Shown here piece after piece: positions 1 through 5,047 of a DNA stretch of 5,047 nt. The notes below the pieces were generated by a model, which had not been told where the DNA came from, did no database searches, and saw only the letters and a program-made list of their open reading frames with translations. Each line of letters begins with the position of its first letter. Position 1 is the first letter of the stretch. Origin of the DNA: Bacteroidales bacterium UBA1374 (GTDB taxonomy: Bacteria > Bacteroidota > Bacteroidia > Bacteroidales > UBA932); contig DBRG01000012.1 of the NCBI GenBank assembly GCA_002305545.1, positions 1 to 5,047 on the forward strand, in the 5' to 3' direction. A program made the position numbers and the translations under genes.

Positions 1-436
1 GGAGGTTTTTGTCTTCCCACAATGACTGGTCCCAGCCATCTCCTACCAGGAATCCGGGATGGTACAGATCACAGTGTCTTTGCAGGCGGGCAATAATTTC
101 ATCAACAGAAGCAGCACCGCGCAGGTCAACGTAACGCAGTCCCTGGGCCACCTGGAATAAATGGCTGTGGGCATCATGAAAAGCCGGGTATACCGGAGCT
201 CCTTCCAGGTCGATTTCCCTGCGGCCTCTGAATTGGTCCCGGATATGTTCTGTGGTGCCGGTCTCGACGATAACACCTTCATCCACTGCAAAAGCCTGGC
301 ATATGGAAAAGGCGCTGTCTACAGTATAAGCCCTGGCATTGTAAACAACCAGGTCTACGGGTCTGCGCGAAGAGCAGGAAGCGGGAACAATGAGTGTCAT
401 TCCTGTTAAGATAAATGTAATAAGATGTTTTTTCAT
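1..436 (-). CDS. Exported amidohydrolase, YtcJ-like, N-terminal 145 residues (partial)
   Basis: The gene starts at the ATG at 436-434 and stays open to the left window edge, so only the N-terminus is visible. Residues 1-20 (MKKHLITF..., then a hydrophobic stretch) form a signal sequence. It is followed by Cys21 in VPASC, a loose lipobox, so a lipoprotein is possible but the Pro at -3 is not typical. Residues 28-60 (DLVVYNARAYTVD...AFAVDEGVIVETG) match the small beta domain found at the start of metal-dependent amidohydrolases. Residues 84-93, PAFHDAHSHL, hold the HxH metal-binding pair (His90, His92). GDGWDQSLW at 132-140 resembles the GxGWDxxxW segment of the YtcJ/Amidohydro_3 family. Family members hydrolyse C-N bonds; the substrate cannot be read from this part. 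The start lies one base after the rpoN stop (TGAAATG), so co-transcription and translational coupling are likely. The rest of the active site lies outside the window. Confidence 0.88.
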   Translation of the reverse strand, partial: MKKHLITFILTGMTLIVPASCSSRRPVDLVVYNARAYTVDSAFSICQAFAVDEGVIVETGTTEHIRDQFRGRREIDLEGAPVYPAFHDAHSHLFQVAQGLRYVDLRGAASVDEIIARLQRHCDLYHPGFLVGDGWDQSLWEDKNL

Positions 437-437
437 T

Positions 438-1850
438 TCAGATCTGTTTCCTCAGCCGGGCGATGGGGATATTGAGCTGTTCTCTATATTTGGCAACTGT
501 TCTGCGGGCTACTTTATAGCCTTTTTCATTCAGGCAGGAGACCAGCTCTTCATCGGTCAGCGGTTTGCGTTTATCCTCCAGGTCTATGCTTTGTGCCAGG
601 ATGTTCTTGATTTCACGCGTAGACACTTCTTCTCCTGATTCTGTCATCAGACCTTCGGAGAAAAAGTATTTAAGGGAATAGATGCCAAAGTGTGTCTGAA
701 TGTATTTGGAATTAACGACCCTGGATATGGTGGATATGTCCAGCCCGGTTTTCTCGGCAATATTTTTGAGTACCATGGGTTTAAGCTTGGTCTCATCACC
801 TTCTGCAAAGTACTCTTTCTGGAATTCCAGGATGGCATTCATGGTATTGAGCAGCGTGTGTTGACGTTGCTTAAGGGCTTCAATAAACCATTTTGCCGAG
901 TCCAGCTTCTGTTTCACAAAGGTTGCGGCTTCCTTGCTTTCCCTTGAACTCTGGCCGGCGGCCTTGAGGAGCATGTCGGCATAACGTTTGTTTATACGAA
1001 GTTCGGGCACTGAAAACCGGGGCAGCGTTAACAGTGGTTCCCCGTCCTTCATTTCGAGTATAAAATCCGGAACAACCTGCTGCGCACGGTCTGTATACGA
1101 GTCGTCAACGTTACCGCCTGGTTTGGGGTTCAGCCGAAGGATTTCATCAATGGCTTCCTTAAGCTCTTCTTCTGAAATACCCAGACGGGCAATGATCTTG
1201 TCGTAATGCTTTTTTGTGAATTCGCCAAAATGTTTTTCCAGGATGGTTCGCGCAGTGTCCACAGAAGGCTTCTGCTCTTTGTTGCGCAACTGGATGAGCA
1301 GGCATTCCTGCAGATTCCGCGCTCCTACGCCGGGAGGATCAAATTCCTGGATTATGGACAGGGCCTGTTCGATTTCTCCCGGGCCGGCTTCCAGTCCCTG
1401 GCGAAAAGCCATATCGTCACTCAGGGTTTCGAAATCCCTTCTCAGATAGCCGTCATCGTCCAGGCTCCCGATAACGAAGATGGCAATATCCCGTTCTTTA
1501 TCTGTAAGAGTGCGGAATCCCAGCTGGGCTTCCAGATGCTGGTGAAAGCTTTCCCTTACGGAAAAAGTGGGGAATTCCTTTTTAATATCCCTGGACTGGT
1601 TGTTGACATATAGCTTATAGGAAGGAATGGAATCGTCCTGTGAGCCGTAATCACTTATTGATAATTCGTTGCTGTTATCGGTCTCTTCCTCGGCCTCTTT
1701 TGTTTCCAGTACAGGATTCTCCTCCAGTTCTTTCCTGACCCTCTGATCCAGTTCCAGCGTTGGCAATTCCAACAGCTTTATGGTCTGTATCTGCAGCGGT
1801 GATAACTTTTGCTTTAGCTGTAGTCTTTGTTGTAGTGACTGAGATAACAT
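438..1850 (-). CDS. rpoN: RNA polymerase sigma-54 factor RpoN
   Basis: This 470-residue protein shows the full sigma-54 layout and a normal length. Region I (about 1-49) is Gln/Leu-rich and contains LSPLQIQTIKLLELPTLEL and ELEENPVLE; in the family it is the target of AAA+ activators and keeps the holoenzyme silent. Region II (about 50-95) is acidic and of low conservation. The core-binding domain follows, with GSLDDDGYL (128-136), EFDPPGVGARNLQECLL (169-185), LNPKPGG (240-246) and VPDF (260-263). The C-terminal DNA-binding part has a helix-turn-helix near 364-382 (IAEKTGLDISTISRVVNSK) for the -12 element and a perfect RpoN box ARRTVAKYRE at 448-457 for the -24 element. It directs transcription from -24/-12 promoters and needs an ATP-dependent enhancer-binding protein; none is encoded in this window. 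The 1850 start puts region I at the very N-terminus and has a stop codon immediately upstream in frame. The amidohydrolase gene follows after one base. Confidence 0.98.
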   Translation of the reverse strand: MLSQSLQQRLQLKQKLSPLQIQTIKLLELPTLELDQRVRKELEENPVLETKEAEEETDNSNELSISDYGSQDDSIPSYKLYVNNQSRDIKKEFPTFSVRESFHQHLEAQLGFRTLTDKERDIAIFVIGSLDDDGYLRRDFETLSDDMAFRQGLEAGPGEIEQALSIIQEFDPPGVGARNLQECLLIQLRNKEQKPSVDTARTILEKHFGEFTKKHYDKIIARLGISEEELKEAIDEILRLNPKPGGNVDDSYTDRAQQVVPDFILEMKDGEPLLTLPRFSVPELRINKRYADMLLKAAGQSSRESKEAATFVKQKLDSAKWFIEALKQRQHTLLNTMNAILEFQKEYFAEGDETKLKPMVLKNIAEKTGLDISTISRVVNSKYIQTHFGIYSLKYFFSEGLMTESGEEVSTREIKNILAQSIDLEDKRKPLTDEELVSCLNEKGYKVARRTVAKYREQLNIPIARLRKQI

Positions 1851-1856
1851 TTACAT
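1851..1856 (-). other. ATG-TAA start-stop element abutting the rpoN start
   Basis: On the minus strand the bases before rpoN read ATGTAAATG: an ATG at 1856-1854, a TAA stop at 1853-1851, then the rpoN ATG at 1850-1848, all in one frame. The TAA rules out an upstream extension of rpoN, which fixes the start. Whether ribosomes initiate on the first ATG and stop at once is unknown; it may be chance in an AT-rich leader. Confidence 0.5.
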
Positions 1857-1867
1857 TCAGTTGCTTG

Positions 1868-1889
1868 ATGCAAAGATACACAATTGCAT
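1868..1889. repeat. Imperfectly supported operator-like inverted repeat ATGCAA-N10-TTGCAT
   Basis: Two perfect 6-bp arms, ATGCAA at 1868-1873 and TTGCAT at 1884-1889, flank a 10-bp spacer. The left arm overlaps the rpoN -7 element and the whole repeat lies between the two divergent starts, where a repressor or activator site would be expected. A 6-bp repeat with flexible spacing is not rare by chance in an 81-bp region, so this is only a candidate. Confidence 0.25.
1871..1878 (-). promoter_or_regulatory. Bacteroidota-type -7 element for rpoN
   Basis: TATCTTTG read on the minus strand matches the TAnnTTTG -7 consensus of Bacteroidota primary sigma promoters at every fixed position. It ends 20 nt before the rpoN ATG, which predicts a leader of roughly 15 nt. 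The -33 region is poor: the best candidate at a 19-nt spacing is TTAT rather than TTTG. There is no recognisable Shine-Dalgarno sequence in the leader. This promoter would probably also serve the downstream amidohydrolase. Confidence 0.65.
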
Positions 1890-1898
1890 TCTTTTTGA

Positions 1899-1906
1899 TA
1901 ACTTTA
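1899..1906 (+). promoter_or_regulatory. Candidate -7 element for the acyltransferase gene
   Basis: TAACTTTA differs from the TAnnTTTG consensus only at the last base and lies 25 nt before the ATG at 1932. It is the best match on the plus strand within the 81-bp gap. No good TTTG/TTG -33 element sits at the usual spacing (the nearest, TTG at 1884-1886, is only 12 nt away), so expression from it may be weak or need an activator. Confidence 0.35.
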
Positions 1907-1931
1907 CACACACAAATCTTGTCCTCGACAT

Positions 1932-2921
1932 ATGGAACCTATCATTCCGCCTGTCTCCAGGCATTTATTGGAGGAAGAACTGACCAGGGAACGTTTTGTC
2001 AGGTATTCTTCCCGCGGAGAGAACAAATTGTATGACTTTAACGCCCACGAAGCTCCCAATACCATGAGGGAGGTGGGACGGCTTCGTGAGATTGCATTCA
2101 GGGCAGCCGGAGGCGGGACGGGCCTTGCCTCGGACATTGATTCCTACGATGTCAGCCCGGAGGCGCCCTACAGGCAGCTGGTGGTGTGGGATCCCAAAAA
2201 AAAAGAAATCCTGGGTGGATACCGTTATATCATCGGGGCGGGAATAAAGCCGCAGAACCTGGCCACGTATCCCATTTTCAGTTTTTCCGATACTTTTGTC
2301 CGTGATTACCTCCCTTATACCATTGAACTGGGCAGGTCTTTTGTACAACCCAATTACCAGAATTCCAATGAAAACCGCTCCGGACTGTACGCCCTGGACA
2401 ATTTATGGGACGGATTGGGGGCCCTGATTGTTCGTTACCCGTGCATGCATTATTTTTTTGGGAAAGTGACCATGTACCGTACGTATAACCAACAGGCAAG
2501 GAATTGCCTGCTGTATTTCCTAAACAAATATTTTCCCGATACCGAAGCTCTGGCCTCTGCCATTGAACCACTGGATTACAACGCGGAAAATCCATATTAT
2601 AAAGATCTTTTCCATTCCGGTAATTATGATGAAGATTATAAGACCCTGGTCCGTGAAATCAGGGCATACGGGGAAAGGATACCTCCGCTGATCAACTCTT
2701 ATATGAGAGTTTCTCCCAATATGCGTGTTTTCGGCACCACGCTGAACGAGCATTTCGGTGGGGTGGAAGAAACCGGGATCCTGATCACCATCAAAGATAT
2801 GTATCCCGACAGGGTGGGGCGTCACATGTATTCACTCAGGAATTTTGCCGAGAAGGTCGTGCTCAGGTGGTGGAACAAGGACGCATCAAAAAATGCCCCA
2901 TGTGATCAAAGCGGCGGGTAA
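1932..2921 (+). CDS. GNAT-fold N-acyltransferase, OlsB/GlsB-like ('hemolysin-like' family)
   Basis: This 329-residue soluble protein has no signal peptide or membrane span. Its middle carries the pattern of the OlsB-type acyltransferases: a beta strand and turn KKKEILGGYRYIIGAG (89-104), the hallmark ELGRSFVQPNYQ (132-143), LWDGLGALIV (158-167), and YFFGKVTMYRTYN (174-186), where family members keep a short FG motif. OlsB transfers a 3-hydroxyacyl chain from acyl-ACP to ornithine. In Bacteroides the related GlsB acylates glycine, giving commendamide and, with the O-acyltransferase GlsA, glycine lipids. I infer an N-acyl amino acid product; glycine is the best guess, but the substrate cannot be read from sequence. 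Residues 205-329 extend beyond the GNAT core. There is no glsA-like gene beside it: rpoN is divergent upstream and a SPOR gene converges downstream. A run of nine A bases encodes Lys89-Lys91. Similar proteins are often annotated as hemolysin, a label not supported by mechanism. Confidence 0.85.
   Translation: MEPIIPPVSRHLLEEELTRERFVRYSSRGENKLYDFNAHEAPNTMREVGRLREIAFRAAGGGTGLASDIDSYDVSPEAPYRQLVVWDPKKKEILGGYRYIIGAGIKPQNLATYPIFSFSDTFVRDYLPYTIELGRSFVQPNYQNSNENRSGLYALDNLWDGLGALIVRYPCMHYFFGKVTMYRTYNQQARNCLLYFLNKYFPDTEALASAIEPLDYNAENPYYKDLFHSGNYDEDYKTLVREIRAYGERIPPLINSYMRVSPNMRVFGTTLNEHFGGVEETGILITIKDMYPDRVGRHMYSLRNFAEKVVLRWWNKDASKNAPCDQSGG
2196..2204 (+). repeat. A9 homopolymer inside the acyltransferase gene
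   Basis: Nine consecutive A bases encode three lysines (AAA AAA AAA) at residues 89-91 and are followed by GAAATC. The reading frame is intact on both sides. Such runs favour polymerase slippage and can be sites of phase variation or sequencing error; here nothing shows that either occurs. Confidence 0.6.
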
Positions 2922-3385
2922 GAAATGGATTCCCGGGTAATGAAAGCCTGGGGATATGTTTTGCGGACCTCGAGCATGAAACGCATGGCATCGCTTCGTG
3001 TGCGGAAATCACCCACAGTCACCTTGAAGTAAGGATTTTCATAGATCCTGTAGACCGCAGTTTGCGGGTACAGAGCCATAAAGGACGTGGCAATGGCTTC
3101 TGATTCGGCCCGGGCAGTCTGCTTGTTGTCAAAAAAGATCCGAACCCTGAAGCCCTGCATCTTTTGAGAAGACAGCCTGTTTTGTTCTGCCTGCCAGTTG
3201 ACTTTAACCCGGATTGAATCTGACTGAGCGATCCTGAGACGGGTCCCGTCGGGTCCGGGTTTCCGAAAATACTCAAACACGTCGGTTGACAGGTCAAGGG
3301 TATCGGGTTCCTGTGCCAGGAGATCATCTGAAAAGAAACCGGCTGACAGCAGGAAAACTATGGATAAAAGGACTTTTCTTTTCAT
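2906..3385 (-). CDS. Small exported SPOR-domain protein
   Basis: The 159-residue product begins with MKRKVLLSIVFLLSAGFF and a likely signal peptidase I site after Ala24 (LLA|QEPD), so it should be periplasmic. A poorly conserved linker (25-75) rich in Asp, Arg and Ser leads to a C-terminal SPOR domain at about 77-154. This shows the expected beta-alpha-beta-beta-alpha-beta order: GFRVRIFFDN, an Ala/Glu-rich helix (90-104), AVYRIYENPYFKVTVGDF, a helix SDAMRFMLEVRKTYP, and a closing strand QAFITRES. SPOR domains bind peptidoglycan glycan strands stripped of stem peptides and often localise proteins to the division septum. Here the SPOR domain is almost the whole mature protein, so it may act as an adaptor or scaffold rather than an enzyme. 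Its ATG overlaps the stop of the lipoprotein gene (ATGA), and its 3' end overlaps the convergent acyltransferase gene by 16 bp. Confidence 0.9.
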   Translation of the reverse strand: MKRKVLLSIVFLLSAGFFSDDLLAQEPDTLDLSTDVFEYFRKPGPDGTRLRIAQSDSIRVKVNWQAEQNRLSSQKMQGFRVRIFFDNKQTARAESEAIATSFMALYPQTAVYRIYENPYFKVTVGDFRTRSDAMRFMLEVRKTYPQAFITRESISYPPL

Positions 3386-3843
3386 AATTCCAGTAATTCT
3401 TTGGCGGGAATGTCGCTCAGATGCAGTGTACGCTTTATACCTCCGCTTTTAACCGTGGCATCTATATCCAGCCGTATCTGCTGGAGCAATGTTTCATCCA
3501 GGTCAATGGTACCGGAGAAGAGAACAGACATGTCACTGATTTTCATTGACACAACCCCTTCGTTTGTAGAAGTGCTGCGAGCATCAAATACGAGGGCAGA
3601 ATCCATTGAAAACAGGGCTATCTGCTTGTCTTTGAGCCTTAAGGCACCATTCATCTGAGTAAGCCGAATCCTGCCTCCGGTAGGGTTGTTCAGGGTAGCA
3701 CTGATCTTAATGCGGGCCGATGACAGACTGGTCATGTTAAACTGGCTGACGGCAATGTTTTCTAAAGCGACATCCCGGAATCGGGAACATCCGGCGGCCA
3801 TCAGAATGGCCAGTATACAAAGGATAAGGCTTTTCCTGTTCAT
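3382..3843 (-). CDS. Small lipoprotein, possibly with a LEA14-like domain
   Basis: The 153-residue product has a clear lipoprotein signal: MNRK, a hydrophobic core LILCILAILM, and the lipobox MAAGC with Cys19 as the lipidated residue. The following SRFRD does not resemble an acidic surface-export signal, so a periplasm-facing anchor is more likely. The mature part is beta-rich. NNPTGGRIRLTQMNGALRLK (52-71) resembles the NP-containing strand pair of LEA14/LEA_2 domains, in which alternating hydrophobic residues build an immunoglobulin-like sandwich; SMKISDMSVLFSGTIDLD (99-116) and the strand RLDIDATV fit this. I call the fold with low certainty and know no function. The gene is first in a two-gene operon: its TGA overlaps the SPOR gene ATG by four bases. 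No in-frame start codon is present in the 44 bp upstream, which supports the ATG at 3843-3841. Confidence 0.78.
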   Translation of the reverse strand: MNRKSLILCILAILMAAGCSRFRDVALENIAVSQFNMTSLSSARIKISATLNNPTGGRIRLTQMNGALRLKDKQIALFSMDSALVFDARSTSTNEGVVSMKISDMSVLFSGTIDLDETLLQQIRLDIDATVKSGGIKRTLHLSDIPAKELLEL

Positions 3844-3847
3844 AACG

Positions 3848-3855
3848 CAAAGGTA
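3848..3855 (-). promoter_or_regulatory. -7 element for the lipoprotein-SPOR operon, 4 nt from the start codon
   Basis: On the minus strand the sequence reads TACCTTTGCGTTATG. TACCTTTG is a full match to TAnnTTTG, and only four bases (CGTT) separate it from the ATG at 3843. If the element is centred at -7, transcription would begin at or within a few bases of the start codon, giving a leaderless or nearly leaderless mRNA. I see no TTG-type -33 element at the usual spacing, which lowers confidence. Confidence 0.55.
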
Positions 3856-3875
3856 TACATTTAGGGTGAATATGC

Positions 3876-3883
3876 TATATTTG
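3876..3883 (+). promoter_or_regulatory. -7 element for miaB, 4 nt from the start codon
   Basis: The plus strand reads TATATTTGTGCCATG. TATATTTG matches TAnnTTTG fully, and four bases (TGCC) separate it from the miaB ATG at 3888. The arrangement mirrors the divergent promoter on the other strand and likewise predicts a leaderless or nearly leaderless message. The element overlaps a short AT-rich inverted repeat, AATAT-GCT-ATATT (3869-3881), which could be chance. No good -33 TTTG is present; the position where it would fall overlaps the opposing -7 element. Confidence 0.55.
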
Positions 3884-3887
3884 TGCC

Positions 3888-5047
3888 ATGATTCCCTTTT
3901 ATATAGAGACTTATGGGTGCCAGATGAATGTGAGTGATTCCCAGGTAGTTGCCAGAATCTTGTCTGACAATGGATACGAACCGTGTTACCGTTGGGAAGA
4001 TGCCCGTATCGTGCTGATAAACACCTGTTCCATAAGAGAAAATGCAGAAAAGCGCGTACTGTTTCGGCTCGATTTTTTTGCCCGGATCAAGCGCAAAGAT
4101 CCGCAGCTGAAAGTTGGGGTGCTGGGCTGTATGGCCACCAGGCTCAGGGATTCCCTGCTTAACCACCCGGCAGTTGATTGTGTTGCCGGTCCAGACAACT
4201 ACAGGCTGCTGCCCGGGATGCTCGGCCAGCCCTCGCTTCGGCCCGCTTGCATGAACGTGGAGCTATCCGCCTCGGAAACATATGCCGATATAAGGCCTTT
4301 AAGGAACATAAGCTCCGGCGTGACCACCTTCGTAACCATCATGCGCGGATGCAACAACATGTGCGCGTATTGCGTGGTGCCTTATGTGCGTGGGAGGGAA
4401 AGAAGCCGGGATCCGCGTTCCATCCTGGAAGAGGTGAAAAACCTGGTGGACAGCGGCTATCGTGAAGTGACACTACTGGGACAGAATGTAGATTCCTATT
4501 TGTGGCAGCCACAGGATGGCTCTGATACTGTCTCTTTTTCCCGGTTGCTGGAACAGGTGGCTTTGGTATCTCCCCGGCTGAGGGTCCGGTTCACCACATC
4601 GCATCCGAAAGACATGCAGGATGATGTACTCCTGACCATGGCGCGTTATTCCAATATATGCAGACATATTCACCTTCCGGTTCAAAGCGGCAGCAACCGG
4701 ATATTGCAGAAAATGAACCGCAAATACACCCGTGAAAGTTACCTGGAAAGGATTGCCCGCATACGGGAGATCTTGCCCGGGTGTGCCATTTCCTCGGATA
4801 TGATAGCGGGCTTTTGCTCGGAAACCGAAGAAGACCACGCCATGACCCTCAGCCTGATGGAAGCAGTGCATTATGACCAGGCCTTCATGTTCCAGTACTC
4901 GCAGCGTCCGGGCACCCTGGCAGCGCGTCATTACCCGGACGATATCCCGGAAGAGGTTAAGACACGCAGGCTTGCCGAGGTCATTGCCCTGCAGAACCGT
5001 CTTTCCCTGCAAAGCAACCGGGCCGATGTGGGAAAAGTCTTTGAAGT
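3888..5047 (+). CDS. miaB: tRNA-2-methylthio-N6-dimethylallyladenosine synthase MiaB (partial, C-terminus missing)
   Basis: The 386 visible residues form a radical-SAM methylthiotransferase, which adds a methylthio group to C2 of isopentenyl-A37 in tRNAs that read codons beginning with U. The UPF0004 domain has three cluster cysteines: Cys11 (ETYGCQMN), Cys47 (NTCSIRENAEKR) and Cys81 (GVLGCMA). The radical-SAM cluster motif is CNNMCAYC (Cys155, Cys159, Cys162), followed by VVPYVRGRERSRD. Later family motifs are GQNVDSY (198-204), HLPVQSGS and YSQRPGT. NTCSIRENA and RGRERSR favour MiaB over the paralogues RimO and MtaB. The window ends at VGKVFE, where the C-terminal TRAM tRNA-binding domain begins; roughly 60 or more residues are missing. 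The start is fixed by an in-frame TGA at 3867-3869 with no ATG, GTG or TTG between. The protein starts only four residues before the first beta strand, shorter than many MiaB N-termini, which fits the predicted leaderless transcript. Confidence 0.97.
   Translation, partial: MIPFYIETYGCQMNVSDSQVVARILSDNGYEPCYRWEDARIVLINTCSIRENAEKRVLFRLDFFARIKRKDPQLKVGVLGCMATRLRDSLLNHPAVDCVAGPDNYRLLPGMLGQPSLRPACMNVELSASETYADIRPLRNISSGVTTFVTIMRGCNNMCAYCVVPYVRGRERSRDPRSILEEVKNLVDSGYREVTLLGQNVDSYLWQPQDGSDTVSFSRLLEQVALVSPRLRVRFTTSHPKDMQDDVLLTMARYSNICRHIHLPVQSGSNRILQKMNRKYTRESYLERIARIREILPGCAISSDMIAGFCSETEEDHAMTLSLMEAVHYDQAFMFQYSQRPGTLAARHYPDDIPEEVKTRRLAEVIALQNRLSLQSNRADVGKVFE

Noticed and set aside
1206..1613. 135-codon open frame on the plus strand inside rpoN
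   Set aside because: It is antisense to a certain rpoN gene, has no recognisable domain and no promoter-like element before it; it is a shadow of the rpoN codon pattern.
1868..1889. TTGCA sequences near rpoN as a sigma-54 -12 box (autoregulation)
   Set aside because: TTGCAT occurs on both strands, but neither copy has the required GG-containing -24 element about 12 bp upstream, so no -24/-12 promoter is supported.
1965..2348. 127-codon open frame on the minus strand opposite the acyltransferase
   Set aside because: The plus-strand protein has clear family motifs here, including the ELGRS segment; the antisense product has none.
2929..2941. TTCCCGGGTAA palindrome near the convergent gene ends as a terminator
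   Set aside because: It is a nearly perfect palindrome with no loop and no following T-tract, and it lies inside the SPOR coding sequence.
4473..5012. 179-codon open frame on the minus strand inside miaB
   Set aside because: The miaB frame carries all family motifs through this region; the antisense translation is rich in His, Gly and Pro and resembles no family I know.
1..5047. Defence system, mobile element, CRISPR array or tRNA gene
   Set aside because: No repeat-spacer pattern, transposase, integrase, nuclease or tRNA-like cloverleaf was seen; every long stretch is explained by housekeeping or envelope genes.

Overview
The window looks like chromosomal core sequence from a member of the Bacteroidota, probably the order Bacteroidales. 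Three things point there: promoter elements of the TAnnTTTG type used by the Bacteroidota primary sigma factor, a lack of strong Shine-Dalgarno sequences before the starts, and protein sequences (sigma-54, MiaB, a GNAT acyltransferase with the ELGRSFVQP motif) that resemble Bacteroidota versions. Base composition looks moderate and even by eye. I saw no mobile element, CRISPR array, RNA gene or phage gene. Genes fill almost the whole window, with only two intergenic gaps longer than 10 bases (81 and 44 bp).

Layout from left to right. (1) Bases 1-436, minus strand: the N-terminal 145 residues of an exported amidohydrolase resembling the YtcJ family; the gene runs off the left edge. (2) 438-1850, minus: complete rpoN (sigma-54), one base upstream of the amidohydrolase start, so the two probably share a transcript. 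(3) 1851-1931: a divergent promoter region with a good -7 element for rpoN and a weaker one for the next gene. (4) 1932-2921, plus: a GNAT-fold N-acyltransferase of the OlsB/GlsB ('hemolysin-like') group. (5) 2906-3385, minus: a small exported SPOR-domain protein, whose 3' end overlaps the acyltransferase gene by 16 bp. (6) 3382-3843, minus: a small lipoprotein with a possible LEA14-like domain, overlapping the SPOR gene start by 4 bp. (7) 3844-3887: a 44-bp divergent promoter region. (8) 3888-5047, plus: miaB, cut by the right edge just as the TRAM domain begins.

How the genes may work together. The lipoprotein and SPOR protein form a tight two-gene cell-envelope operon. The acyltransferase probably makes N-acyl amino acids or aminolipids for the membrane. 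RpoN and MiaB are general expression factors, one choosing promoters and one modifying tRNA. I do not see an undescribed multi-gene system. The most unusual feature is the 44-bp gap before miaB: a consensus -7 element lies exactly 4 nt before the start codon on each strand, which predicts leaderless or nearly leaderless mRNAs in both directions.
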